Of a stretch of 64,000 nt of DNA, positions 52,709 through 61,933 are shown piece after piece. Location of the stretch: contig JAJXTV010000005.1 of assembly GCA_021783515.1 (NCBI GenBank), forward strand, positions 1 through 64,000, in the 5' to 3' direction. The position numbers and the translations under genes were made by a program. Source of the DNA: Nitrospirota bacterium. Lineage in GTDB: Bacteria; Nitrospirota; Thermodesulfovibrionia; Thermodesulfovibrionales; UBA6898. Under the pieces are notes generated by a model, which worked only from the letters and a program-made list of their open reading frames with translations, ran no database searches and had not been told where the DNA came from. Numbering within the stretch: position 1 is the stretch's first letter; each line of letters begins with the position of its first letter.

Positions 52709-54595
52709 CTATTCCCTGAACGACATCGTCAGTTCGTACATCCCGCCTTCCGCCCTTTTTTCGATACCGAACCCCATGTGTTCGAAAAGCTGGAGCATCG
52801 GCCTGTTGTCTGTCAGCACCTGGGCGCTGAACCCGTGCAGACCAGCTTTTCTGGCAAGATAGGCAAGATACGACAGTAATTCTCCGCCGATGCCCCTTCC
52901 CTGCCAGCTGTCGCGAACCACAAAAGCGACTTCGGCCGTATGGGAGGCCTCGTCGATGAAATACTGCCCCATCCCGACAATGAGTTCGTTCCCTCCTTCT
53001 TCGACCACCGCGAGAATCACCATCTCCTTTGTATAGTCGATGACCGCGAACCGCTGAAGGCGGTCGTGGTGCATGTCCTTCCGGCTGGAGACGAAGCGGT
53101 GATACATCGAGTCCTCCGAGAGCGAGTAGAAGAAGTCCTTCAGCGCGTGCTCGTCGGTTATCTTTATAGGCCTCAGGAACAGCCCCAACCCGTATTTCGT
53201 CGTGCGGTACGCCTCGAGCGTCTCGGGATACTCCCCTCTTTCGCCGGGGATGAACGCCTGGTCCCCGTAGATAAGGGAGAGCTTCTTTGCCTCTTCGATA
53301 AGCCAGGTCCTGAACTGAGGATGTGCGATCGCGATAAGGTCCATCGCCCGTTCCCTTATATTTTTACCGTGAAGGTAGGCAATCCCGAACTCGGTCACCA
53401 CATAATGTACGTCCCCCCTTGTCAGGGTGACGCCGGCCCCTTCCTTGAGGAAAGGCACAATCCGGGAGACCTTGCCGTGCTCGGCAGTAGACTGTATCGC
53501 CAGAATCGATTTCCCGCCCTGCGACAGGATCGCTCCCCTCATGAAATCCGCCTGTCCTCCTATCCCGCTGAAGAAATACTTTCCCAGCGACTCCGAGCTC
53601 GCCTGACCCGTCAGGTCTATCTCAAGAGCGCTGTTGATCGCCGTCACGTTCCTGTTGCGCGAGATCGTCAGGGGATTGTTCGTATAACTGACAGGCCGGA
53701 ACTCGATGCCGGGATTATCATGGATAAACTCATAGGTCTCCCTCGTCCCCATGCAAAAGGCGGCGACTGTCTTGTCCCGGTTCAGGACCTTCATCGTATT
53801 GTCGACGACGCCCCTCTGCATGAGGTCCATGATGCCGTCCGTAAAGAGCTCGGTGTGCACGCCGAGGTGCTGCTTGTCCCTCAGGTGCCGGAGAATGGCA
53901 TTCGGTATACTTCCGTAGCCTACCTGGATCGTATCCCCGTCCTGGACGATTCTCCCGACGTACCTGCCGATCTTCTCGGCAATCTCGTCGGAGACGACGG
54001 TCTTGAACTCCAGGAGCGGCTCGTCGCACGCGACGACGAAATCTATGTCTCTGATATGAATAAAGGTATCTCCGTGCACGCGAGGCATCCGGGAATTTGC
54101 CTGCGCGACAAGGAGGGACGCGCCTTCGCTGGCCGCCTTTACGATATCGACGCTGATACCAAGACTCACATAGCCGTGGGCGTCGGGAAGGGATGTCTGA
54201 ATAAGAGCGACATCGATCGGGATACGCTTCTGCAGGAAGAGCTCGGGAACCGCGGAAAGGAATATCGGGGTGTAGTCCGCAAGGCCCCGGTTCACCGCCT
54301 CCCGCGTATTTTCCCCGATGAAAAAGGCGTTATACCGGAAGTTTTCCCGGAATTTGTCATCGGAATAGGCAGAAACGCCAAGATTCCAGACCTGCAGGAC
54401 CTCAGCGTCGAAAAAGGCCTTCGGATGGGACCGGACGTACTCTGTAAGTCCGCGCACGAGACGCTGGGGTTCTCCACAGCCGGTGCCTACAAATATCCTG
54501 TCCCCGGGGTGAATATGGGAGAATATCCTCTCAGCCGGCACGAACTTTTCCGGATAGGCCCTTCGCATCGAATCCAGCATTTCGGACTCTCTCAT
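52709..54595 (-). CDS. Acetyl-CoA hydrolase/CoA-transferase fused to a GNAT acetyltransferase
   Basis: 628 residues. Residues 1-440 are an acetyl-CoA hydrolase/4-hydroxybutyrate CoA-transferase-type enzyme (Q-V-G-Y-G-S-I-P-N-A-I, G-I-G-G-Q-A-D-F-M-R-G-A). Residues about 475-628 form a GNAT domain with R-G-I-G-G-E-L-L. This combination is known from annotated fusion proteins in anaerobes. The first half moves CoA between acyl groups; the second may acetylate lysines, perhaps on acetyl-CoA enzymes, or act as a sensor of acetyl-CoA. No neighbour in the same direction is functionally related. Confidence 0.9.
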   Translation of the reverse strand: MRESEMLDSMRRAYPEKFVPAERIFSHIHPGDRIFVGTGCGEPQRLVRGLTEYVRSHPKAFFDAEVLQVWNLGVSAYSDDKFRENFRYNAFFIGENTREAVNRGLADYTPIFLSAVPELFLQKRIPIDVALIQTSLPDAHGYVSLGISVDIVKAASEGASLLVAQANSRMPRVHGDTFIHIRDIDFVVACDEPLLEFKTVVSDEIAEKIGRYVGRIVQDGDTIQVGYGSIPNAILRHLRDKQHLGVHTELFTDGIMDLMQRGVVDNTMKVLNRDKTVAAFCMGTRETYEFIHDNPGIEFRPVSYTNNPLTISRNRNVTAINSALEIDLTGQASSESLGKYFFSGIGGQADFMRGAILSQGGKSILAIQSTAEHGKVSRIVPFLKEGAGVTLTRGDVHYVVTEFGIAYLHGKNIRERAMDLIAIAHPQFRTWLIEEAKKLSLIYGDQAFIPGERGEYPETLEAYRTTKYGLGLFLRPIKITDEHALKDFFYSLSEDSMYHRFVSSRKDMHHDRLQRFAVIDYTKEMVILAVVEEGGNELIVGMGQYFIDEASHTAEVAFVVRDSWQGRGIGGELLSYLAYLARKAGLHGFSAQVLTDNRPMLQLFEHMGFGIEKRAEGGMYELTMSFRE

Positions 54596-54637
54596 AAGAA
54601 AAGTATATCAGAAAGAGGCCCCCCACGCCGCGCACGC

Positions 54638-56452
54638 TCAGCGAATCTTTCCCAGCTTTCTCGCCAGCGCCTCTGTTTCGCCGAGCAGATGCTCGATCTC
54701 GGCGAGCCCCCGCTCCCAGAAAACAGGATCGCCGATATCGATCCCCAGCTCCAGAAAGATGTTCCGCGGCGAATCGGAAAGACCGGCAGAGAGAAATTCC
54801 TTCACCCTCCCGATAAAACCCCGATCTGCCTTCACCGAATTCTGCAGCGACTTCGAGATCAAGAGTCCGCTCGCATACGAATAGACATAGAAGAAATAGC
54901 GGATGTGGCTCCAGTAGACCCACCAGTTTTCGGACCCTTTCGACTGCTCGATCGCCTCTCCCATATAAGCGGCCATGCGTCCGGCGAAAAGCGTGCCGAT
55001 CTCTTCTTTCGAAAGGTACCCCTTCTTCCGGAATTCGGCATGCAGGTCGGACTCGAACTGATAGCAGGCGATCTGCCGGAAAATAGTAGAGACGTCGTCG
55101 TCGAGCTTCTTCATCATGATCGCGAGTCGCGACTCGTCGTCCGCCTTCCTGACTATCTCCTGAAGAACGAAGTCTTCCATAAACGTGCTGGCGACCTCGG
55201 CGGTAGAAGTCGGCGTTCCGAAGTTCAGCGCATTCTGCTTCTTCCGTATCAGCTCGTTATTGATGCCGTGGCCGACTTCATGCGCCAGAGTCAGAACGTC
55301 GCTCAGCTCGCCGGTATGATTAAGGAGGATATAGCTCGGATGAGACGCAAGATGATGCGCACAGAACGCACCGCCGGCCTTCCCCTTTCTCGGATAGACG
55401 TCTATCTGGCCGTTTCCGGTAAACGACCCGAAGATGGCGGCGAACTCTCCGTCCAGTTCGCGAAGCACCTTCCGTAACATCCCGCAGGAGGCGGCATACG
55501 AGAACCTTCTCCCTATCACGCCGTAGGGGATATTCCTCTCGTGATACTTCAGCCTCTTCACTCCGAGCATGGCCGCCTTCAGCCGGTAAAAGCGTACAGG
55601 TATGTCGAATCTCCCGGAAACCGACAGGACAAGCGTGTCCACGACGCCGCTCTCGATATCATCGTCCAGATGACGGGAAAGGTCCGGTCTTGAAGCCCTG
55701 CGAAGTTCGTCCTCGGTCTGCTTGTGTGCGAGCACCGAATTGAGCTCCGCCTCCGCAACATCGACGTGCCGTTCGAGGATTGCATTGAACGCTCCGGCCG
55801 CCGAATCTCTCACTTTCCTCTCCCGGCTGTTCATGAGACTGAGTATTTCAGGCAGCGTTTTTACGCCGGTACCGCCTCCTTCCAGCAGGACCGGCCTCTC
55901 TTCCCGTGCAAGAAACCCCGATGTCATCCGTATCCAGTTCGAATAGGATGTGGAGGACTTGAGGTTAAGGATCTTTTCTTCGGCCTCGCTCAGCAGGTAT
56001 TTCGATTCGGCAAAGATCCTCTCGAGAAAATGGCGGTAACGCCCCAGTCCCCTGCCGGACAGAAGCCTCTTCTGGTGAACCGGCGCAATCTTCGCAAGCC
56101 GCAGATGAAAAAACTGCATCTCGTTTTCGATCCTGCGGCTGAATTCCTCGATCTTGTTGAATCTCGCCCTGAGTTCCGGGCTGTTTCTGTCCTGCTCCGT
56201 TCTCAGCCAGAAATAATACCCCGCGTCGCCGTCCGGTCCGCAGTCTCTTCTCCACCGCTCGTATTCGTCAAGGGCCTGCTTCAACGTGCCGGCATCAGAA
56301 AGGTAGTCCCTCCGTCCCTTCCATTTCCTGATAAAGCGGTCGGCGGCGCTCCTGATCCTTTTCAGATCTGTTTCGATCCGGGGATCGTCATCACCGCTGA
56401 AAAGCGGTCCCAGATTCCATGTATTCTTTCCTGCCCCAGTATTTTTTGCCAT
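54638..56452 (-). CDS. pepF: Oligoendopeptidase F (M3B metallopeptidase)
   Basis: 604 residues. The zinc site is H-E-V-G-H (His390, Glu391, His394) with a downstream E in T-A-E-V-A-S-T-F-M-E. Helical M3 fold throughout, no signal peptide. It hydrolyses short peptides in the cytoplasm. Length is typical for the family. It starts 9 bases after the stop of the THUMP methyltransferase gene and likely shares its transcript. Confidence 0.95.
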   Translation of the reverse strand: MAKNTGAGKNTWNLGPLFSGDDDPRIETDLKRIRSAADRFIRKWKGRRDYLSDAGTLKQALDEYERWRRDCGPDGDAGYYFWLRTEQDRNSPELRARFNKIEEFSRRIENEMQFFHLRLAKIAPVHQKRLLSGRGLGRYRHFLERIFAESKYLLSEAEEKILNLKSSTSYSNWIRMTSGFLAREERPVLLEGGGTGVKTLPEILSLMNSRERKVRDSAAGAFNAILERHVDVAEAELNSVLAHKQTEDELRRASRPDLSRHLDDDIESGVVDTLVLSVSGRFDIPVRFYRLKAAMLGVKRLKYHERNIPYGVIGRRFSYAASCGMLRKVLRELDGEFAAIFGSFTGNGQIDVYPRKGKAGGAFCAHHLASHPSYILLNHTGELSDVLTLAHEVGHGINNELIRKKQNALNFGTPTSTAEVASTFMEDFVLQEIVRKADDESRLAIMMKKLDDDVSTIFRQIACYQFESDLHAEFRKKGYLSKEEIGTLFAGRMAAYMGEAIEQSKGSENWWVYWSHIRYFFYVYSYASGLLISKSLQNSVKADRGFIGRVKEFLSAGLSDSPRNIFLELGIDIGDPVFWERGLAEIEHLLGETEALARKLGKIR

Positions 56453-56461
56453 CTTCCCCTC

Positions 56462-57619
56462 TCAGACCTTTTTTCGCGAGCCTTCATAGAGCTCGTACTC
56501 GAGCAGCCTGCATTCGATCGGCCCGTTAAACAGCGCCGTTCTGCTCTTTGACCGGAGACCGACCGCCTTGGCAAGCTGACTGTCACCTGTCAGGATCCAG
56601 CCCGTATAACCCCTGCACCGTTGCTTGAAAAAATCCCCCAGTCCTCTGTATACCCCCGTGAGATCCTTGGCTGCACCCAGCCTCTCCCCATATTCCGGAT
56701 TGACGACCACCACCCCTCCCCCGCCGGGGACCTCCGTCCCGGAGAAATCGCAGGTGGAAAACTCGATTCGGCCCTCCACGCCGGCAGACGCGGCATTCTT
56801 CCGTGCGGCGGCCACCGCATCCGGGTCCGCATCCGTCGCGATGATCCGGACGGCCGCGCTATCGCGCCGCTCCTCCCGCGCCATTTTCCGCATCCTTTCC
56901 CAGGCAGTCTCATGAAAACCCCGCAGATGGCGGAACGCAAACTCCGTTCTCAGCAGACCGGGGGCGCAATGCGTCGCAACAAGGGCAGCCTCGATGGCAA
57001 GAGTGCCGCTGCCGCACATCGGATTGATGAAAGTACTCCGTCCGTCCCATCCGCTCGCCATGATTACCGCAGCAGCGAGCGTTTCCTGCATCGGCGCCTT
57101 CCAGGGGATCTTTCTATACCCCCGCTTCGAAAGCGGCTCTCCCGACGTATCGAGATAGACCGAGCAGTGGATGTCCTTCCAGTAAAAAAAAACGACTGCC
57201 CCCCCCCTGTCCGGTCCGGAATCGGGGCGAACACCCAGCTTCCTTCTCATGCGGTCGACGATTGCGTCCTTGCACTTCAGATTGGGATAGCGCGAGTCCC
57301 GCACCGTTGCGTTGTCCACGCTCGAATGCACGGTAATAGTGCGATCTGCCGCCAGATGCCTTTCCCACGCAATCCCGCTCATCCCGTCGTACAGATCGTC
57401 GGCATTTCGGGCGTTAAACTCGTCCAGGGAAAAAAGCACCCGGTGCCCCGTCCTGACGTGCAGATTGACCGCCATCGCATCCTCAAGGGACCCCTCGGTG
57501 GTCACCCCTGAAACCGTTTCCGCAATAACATCAAGCCCGAGCGAGCGTATCTCGCGTGCAAGAAAGGGTGAAAGCCCCTTCGGGCAGGTGACTACAATCT
57601 TGTTCTTTTCTGTCTGCAT
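56462..57619 (-). CDS. THUMP-domain RNA methyltransferase (RlmL/Trm-type)
   Basis: 385 residues from ATG 57619. The N-terminal ferredoxin-like and THUMP region (1-160) binds RNA. The C-terminal Rossmann methyltransferase has N-P-M-C-G-S-G-T for SAM binding and N-P-E-Y-G-E-R-L where N-P-P-Y-G is more usual. It probably makes m2G in rRNA or tRNA, as RlmL and Trm14 do. The frame opens to 57736 but a promoter occupies that stretch, and the mRNA would begin only a few nt before ATG 57619. Confidence 0.9.
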   Translation of the reverse strand: MQTEKNKIVVTCPKGLSPFLAREIRSLGLDVIAETVSGVTTEGSLEDAMAVNLHVRTGHRVLFSLDEFNARNADDLYDGMSGIAWERHLAADRTITVHSSVDNATVRDSRYPNLKCKDAIVDRMRRKLGVRPDSGPDRGGAVVFFYWKDIHCSVYLDTSGEPLSKRGYRKIPWKAPMQETLAAAVIMASGWDGRSTFINPMCGSGTLAIEAALVATHCAPGLLRTEFAFRHLRGFHETAWERMRKMAREERRDSAAVRIIATDADPDAVAAARKNAASAGVEGRIEFSTCDFSGTEVPGGGGVVVVNPEYGERLGAAKDLTGVYRGLGDFFKQRCRGYTGWILTGDSQLAKAVGLRSKSRTALFNGPIECRLLEYELYEGSRKKV

Positions 57620-57629
57620 GTCAGAAGAT

Positions 57630-57657
57630 ATTATAAACAAAAGGAAGCCGTTCTCAA
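57630..57657 (-). promoter_or_regulatory. Promoter of the THUMP methyltransferase gene
   Basis: On the minus strand TTGAGA (57657-57652), a 16-nt spacer and a perfect TATAAT (57635-57630). Ten bases separate it from ATG 57619, leaving about 3 nt of leader and no Shine-Dalgarno site. Confidence 0.6.
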
Positions 57658-57757
57658 AAATGAGAGAAAATGCACCTCCTCTTGCCTTATAATAGTACAC
57701 AGCGCCGACGGCGTCTGACGCCGGACAAGATTTCACTACAACACATAAGGAGCTTAC

Positions 57758-58453
57758 ATGAAAAAGTTATACGCAATGACCTGTTCCGTCGCATTCCTTG
57801 CATTTCTGCTGGCAGCCGTAATCCCTGCTGCATTTGCGGCGGGGGAGCTTTCCGGTAAGGTGCTCGAGACCATGGACAGCGCAGGATATACCTATGTTCT
57901 GCTCGACTCGGGCAGCGCCAAGACATGGGTGGCGGTCCCCGCGGCGAAAGTCGTAAAGGGGCAGAAAATCACCGTCAGGCCCGGAATGGAAATGCAGAAC
58001 TTCCAAAGCAAGACGCTGAAACGCACCTTCGACAGGATTGTGTTTTCCGACGGCATTGTCGAAGAAGGCGCTGCGGGCAAGAACAACGGCGCCGGGAGCA
58101 AGGGTGCTGTCGTCGTCCCTGCCGAGAAGGTGAAGGTAGAAAAGGCGTCCGGGCCTGACGCCTATACCGTGGCCGAGATATTCAGGCTTGCGAAGAAGCT
58201 CGACAAGAAAGTCGTGCACGTTAAGGGAAAAGTAGTAAAGGTATCCTCAGGCATCATGGGCATGAACTGGCTCCATATCCAGGACGGCACGGGTGTGCAG
58301 AAGAAGGAAACGCACGACCTCGTCGTCACGTCGAAGGAAACGGCGAGGATCGGGGAGGTTATTACCGCCTCCGGCAAAATCGCGCGGAACAAGGACTTCG
58401 GGAGCAATTACAAGTATAAGGTGATCATGGAAGACGCGTCCCTGAAAAAATAA
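57758..58453 (+). CDS. Exported protein with OB-fold-like (nucleic-acid-binding type) domain
   Basis: 231 residues. A signal peptide (about 1-27, ending A-F-A-A) is followed by a small beta domain (G-K-V-L-E-T-M-D-S-A-G-Y-T-Y), a linker, then an OB-fold segment (V-H-V-K-G-K-V-V-K-V-S-S-G-I-M-G-M-N-W-L-H-I-Q-D-G-T-G). The latter is the pattern found in exported tRNA_anti-like domains often seen with cytochromes. Function unknown. It ends just before a strong intrinsic terminator shared with the convergent FKBP gene. Confidence 0.75.
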   Translation: MKKLYAMTCSVAFLAFLLAAVIPAAFAAGELSGKVLETMDSAGYTYVLLDSGSAKTWVAVPAAKVVKGQKITVRPGMEMQNFQSKTLKRTFDRIVFSDGIVEEGAAGKNNGAGSKGAVVVPAEKVKVEKASGPDAYTVAEIFRLAKKLDKKVVHVKGKVVKVSSGIMGMNWLHIQDGTGVQKKETHDLVVTSKETARIGEVITASGKIARNKDFGSNYKYKVIMEDASLKK

Positions 58454-58465
58454 GACGCGAAGAAG

Positions 58466-58490
58466 AAAGGCCGGCCGGAGGCCGGCCTTT
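58466..58490 (+). terminator. Bidirectional intrinsic terminator
   Basis: A perfect 11-bp stem AAAGGCCGGCC / GGCCGGCCTTT around a GGA loop. The A/T ends give a short T-run on each strand, so it can end both the OB-fold gene and the convergent FKBP gene. Confidence 0.8.
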
Positions 58491-58499
58491 CGCGCCACG

Positions 58500-59216
58500 C
58501 TACTTCTTGCCGTCTTCTCCCGCTTTCTCCTTTATGGAGAGCAGTTCCACTTCGAAAATAAGGGTCTGCTCAGGCCCGATGACTCCGCCCGCCCCTCTTT
58601 CGCCATAGGCGAGGGCGGGGGGAATAAAGAGTTCCCATTTCGAGCCCACCTTCATCATCTGCAGGGCCTCGGTCCATCCCGGGATGACGCCCTTCACCGC
58701 AAAGGTGGCCGGCTTGCCGCGCTTGTAGGAACTGTCAAACTCCTTCCCGTCGATAAAGGTCCCCTTGTAATTGACCGTAACCGTGTCAGAGGCCTTGGGG
58801 GACTCACCCTTGCCCTCGGTGATGATTTTATACTGGAGTCCGTTGGGGAGCGTCTTCACCCCCTCCTTCTTCGTGTTTTCGGCAAGGAATGTCTCGCCCG
58901 CCTTCTTGTTTTCCTCTCCGATCTTCTTCGTTTCCTCAGCCTTCTTCGCAGCCAGTTCCTTCGAAAATTCGGTCATCGTGTCGCGGACTTCTTCGTCGGT
59001 GAGGAGCTTCTTCCCTCCGGACACGGCGTCTTTTACCCCCCGCATCATAACATCCATATTGACATCTACGCCCTGCCTCTTCAATGCGTTCCCCACATCC
59101 AGCCCAATGGAATAACTCAGCTTGTCCTTCTTGTCCTTCAGCGGGGACTGCTCCACGCCGTATGCCTGTGCCCCAAGCAGGATGGTGCACAACGCCACTG
59201 CCCAAAATACTCTCAT
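58500..59216 (-). CDS. Periplasmic FKBP-type peptidyl-prolyl isomerase (Mip/FkpA type)
   Basis: 238 residues from ATG 59216, preceded by AAAGGAG at good spacing (an ATG 15 bases upstream at 59231 lacks this). A signal peptide (1-18), an N-terminal helical dimerisation region (L-S-Y-S-I-G-L-D-V-G-N-A-L and long Lys/Glu helix), then the FKBP domain with V-N-Y-K-G-T-F, F-D-S-S, G-W-T-E-A-L-Q-M-M and A-Y-G-E-R. It speeds proline isomerisation during folding in the periplasm. The layout matches Mip/FkpA. Confidence 0.94.
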   Translation of the reverse strand: MRVFWAVALCTILLGAQAYGVEQSPLKDKKDKLSYSIGLDVGNALKRQGVDVNMDVMMRGVKDAVSGGKKLLTDEEVRDTMTEFSKELAAKKAEETKKIGEENKKAGETFLAENTKKEGVKTLPNGLQYKIITEGKGESPKASDTVTVNYKGTFIDGKEFDSSYKRGKPATFAVKGVIPGWTEALQMMKVGSKWELFIPPALAYGERGAGGVIGPEQTLIFEVELLSIKEKAGEDGKK

Positions 59217-59353
59217 ACCTACTCCTTTCAAAACACTTTATTGTGGACGACTTATGTCAGCCTTTTTATTTTAGCCCTTTGCCGCCGTCAATGCAACAAG
59301 ACCGGCTGCTGCCGAAGTGCTGATCAGGAGGGTGGTCGCCACACAAAAGAAAG

Positions 59354-60007
59354 CTATGTTTCGAGCCTGATGATGCCTTTTTGTATCGCAAACTTGATCA
59401 GCTCTGCCTTCGAGCGGATCGACAGCTTGTCGCAGATATTCGTGTGGTGCGCAATAGCGGTCTTGACGCTGATGCCGAGTATCGTTGCCATTTCCTTGTG
59501 CGTGTTGCCCTCGGCGATCAGCTTCAGCACCTGTTTTTCGCGGTCCGTCAACGATTCGTAGGGGTCGGCGACTTCGACCGCCTTTCCGATATAACCGTCG
59601 ATCACCTTGGCCGCAATCGAGGAGTGCAGATAACACTCTCCCTTGGCCACGGCCCTGATGGCGGTAATCAGCTCGCCGCCCACCGCCCTCTTCAGGATGT
59701 AGCCGGATACGTTCGCCTTGAGGAACCTGCTCACATATTCCCTGTCGTCATACTGGCTCAGCACGAGGATCCTGATGTCGGGGTTGCGCTTCTTGATCTC
59801 GATCGTGGCCTCGAGACCGCCAAGACCAGGCATCGCAATATCCATGAGCATCACGTCGGGATTAAGGCGCGAGGCAATCTCGATAGCTTCCCTGCCGTCG
59901 GCGGCCTCGCCGATCACCTCGACGTCATCGTGAAACTTCAGCAGGGCGCCGATGCCCTCCCTGACCAGGGAATGGTCATCGACAATCACGACTCTGATTT
60001 TAGACAT
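59354..60007 (-). CDS. NarL/FixJ-family response regulator
   Basis: 217 residues. Receiver domain with D-D-H near 10-12, phospho-acceptor D56 (M-L-M-D-I-A-M-P) and K in I-L-K-R. The LuxR-type helix-turn-helix is L-T-D-R-E-K-Q-V-L-K-L-I-A-E-G-N-T. The upstream histidine kinase overlaps its start by 8 bases, so the two form a NarX/NarL-like system. Likely targets are the cytochrome genes next to it, which is inference from position only. Confidence 0.95.
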   Translation of the reverse strand: MSKIRVVIVDDHSLVREGIGALLKFHDDVEVIGEAADGREAIEIASRLNPDVMLMDIAMPGLGGLEATIEIKKRNPDIRILVLSQYDDREYVSRFLKANVSGYILKRAVGGELITAIRAVAKGECYLHSSIAAKVIDGYIGKAVEVADPYESLTDREKQVLKLIAEGNTHKEMATILGISVKTAIAHHTNICDKLSIRSKAELIKFAIQKGIIRLET

Positions 60008-61862
60008 CCTGCACCTCCAGCGAGCTACGCGGTAGTATAATGCTTATCTCTGTCCCCTTACCAGGACTGGAAGCGATGTCTACCGTGCCGTCCAGAAGCG
60101 CCACCCGCTCTTTAAGCCCGATCAAGCCGTACCCCGCATTCGTTCCCATGTCGGCCTCCCGAAAGACAGTCTGCACGTCGAAGCCCACCCCATCATCGGT
60201 GATCGTGACTCTCATCGCCGATCCCTCGTACAGAAGGGATACCGTAACGTTTTTAGCATTCGCGTGTTTCGATATATTGATAATCGCCTCCTGGATGATT
60301 CTGAAAAGCCTGAATATGGTTTTGTCGTCGAGCGCCGTCTCTTCGCTGTTGATAAGGTCCTCGAATTCCTTCGACGTAACGAGCCGGTAAGCCACCCCCT
60401 TCGCGGCAAAATGTCGCTCAAGCAGCCATCGCACGCCTGATTCCAGACCGAGGTCGTCGAGCACCGGCGGCCTCAGGTCCTGTATGAGCCGGCTAATCCC
60501 TTCGAGAAGCTGCGACACCTTCCCTCTCAGCTCATAAATCTTTTCTGGCGTCAACGCATTTTCCTTCAGAGCAATCCCCGCGATTTCAATAGACATCCCG
60601 AGCGCCGCGATCGACTGGCTCGTCTCGTCGTGGAGCTCGCGGGCGATCCGTTTTCTCTCGTCCTCCTGGGCGCTGATCAATTCGTGCAGCAGCTTCGAAA
60701 GCCTCCTTCTGGACTGCTGAAGCTCCTTCGTCCGTTCGAGCACCCTCTCCTCGAGCTGGACGTTGTATCTCTGGATCTTGTCGAGAGAGTCCGACAGCCG
60801 CTGGCGCATCGTCTCGAAACTCATACCGAGCGCACCGATTTCGTCCCTGGACATGACCCTCACCGGGTCCCTGAGGTTACCGTCTGCAATTTTTTTTGAG
60901 GCCATCGTTAGGGACTTGATCGGGTTCACGATGCTCTTGCTTACGCCGATCGCAAAGATGAGCGCGCTCCCTATTGATATGAGCCCCAGTATCAGGAACT
61001 TTCTCTTGAGCTGGGACGACGGCGCGAAAACCCTCGCCTCCCCTTCCCTTACCGTGATCCCCCAAGGGGCTTCCGTAAGCGGCGCAAACGCCAGCATGTC
61101 GATCGTCTTTTCGCGCTCCCCCCCGACCGGGCTCTGTTCGCCCTCATGGCATCGATGGCACTTCATCACCGATTTTTGCTTGGTTGCGATAAGATTACCC
61201 AGTATCTTGTTGCGGTCGCTGCATGCAAAAATCCTCACCGGATTGTTCGAGGCGATCACGACGCCATAGCTGTCGACGAGTTCGATAATCGTATCCCCTC
61301 GGGTCGGGATCGCGCGGATAAGATTGGTAAGGATATAATTGGTGGGATTGATCTCGCCGCCGACCGCCCCGATCGCCCTGCCCCGCTTATCTTTCAGGGG
61401 CACGAGAACGAAGATCACCTTTCTGTTCGTGTTTTCCTCGGTATAAATATTCGAAATAACGGCCTTGTCTTCCTTGATGCACGCCTTAACATAGGGAACC
61501 CCCATAAGGTTTCTCTTCGTCAGCCCCGGCGGATAGGAATGAATGATATTGCCCTGGAGATCGAGCAGGAATATCCCGTCGGTGAAGATCGAATACTGGT
61601 AGGCGGTCCTGAGAGAGCTGTCTTCCCCCTCCCAGTCGTTGTCGTTCAGGTCGACCGCGCCGGACAGAGAAATGTCATAGAGTCGCGTCAGGTTGTTTTC
61701 GAGGCGGTAATCGGTATAGCTGGCCAGAATCCCGGCGAGTTCGGTTCTTTCGGTGAGGGAGTGCCGGATGCTCTCATTAATGCTTAAGGTACTGATAATT
61801 CCGAGGCTCAGGAGTATGATGACCACACTCAGCAACGTCGAGATGATAATCTTCTTCTGCAT
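60000..61862 (-). CDS. NarX-like sensor histidine kinase with a c-type haem motif in its sensor domain
   Basis: 620 residues. Membrane helices at about 5-27 and 289-310 enclose a large periplasmic Cache-like domain. Within it, residues 235-239 read C-H-R-C-H, a haem c attachment motif. After HAMP and a coiled coil, the HisKA_3 box R-E-L-H-D-E-T-S-Q-S carries H411, and the HATPase part has D-D-G-V-G-F and G-Y-G-L-I-G-L. The covalent haem would make it a redox, NO, CO or O2 sensor. The gene overlaps its regulator and follows cytochrome genes. Confidence 0.92.
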   Translation of the reverse strand: MQKKIIISTLLSVVIILLSLGIISTLSINESIRHSLTERTELAGILASYTDYRLENNLTRLYDISLSGAVDLNDNDWEGEDSSLRTAYQYSIFTDGIFLLDLQGNIIHSYPPGLTKRNLMGVPYVKACIKEDKAVISNIYTEENTNRKVIFVLVPLKDKRGRAIGAVGGEINPTNYILTNLIRAIPTRGDTIIELVDSYGVVIASNNPVRIFACSDRNKILGNLIATKQKSVMKCHRCHEGEQSPVGGEREKTIDMLAFAPLTEAPWGITVREGEARVFAPSSQLKRKFLILGLISIGSALIFAIGVSKSIVNPIKSLTMASKKIADGNLRDPVRVMSRDEIGALGMSFETMRQRLSDSLDKIQRYNVQLEERVLERTKELQQSRRRLSKLLHELISAQEDERKRIARELHDETSQSIAALGMSIEIAGIALKENALTPEKIYELRGKVSQLLEGISRLIQDLRPPVLDDLGLESGVRWLLERHFAAKGVAYRLVTSKEFEDLINSEETALDDKTIFRLFRIIQEAIINISKHANAKNVTVSLLYEGSAMRVTITDDGVGFDVQTVFREADMGTNAGYGLIGLKERVALLDGTVDIASSPGKGTEISIILPRSSLEVQDV

Positions 61863-61933
61863 CGCCTCTGTCGTATTATATCAGTACCGTCCCGGATTCA
61901 CAATGTCAATCCGGGAAATAACAGGCGCGCGGG

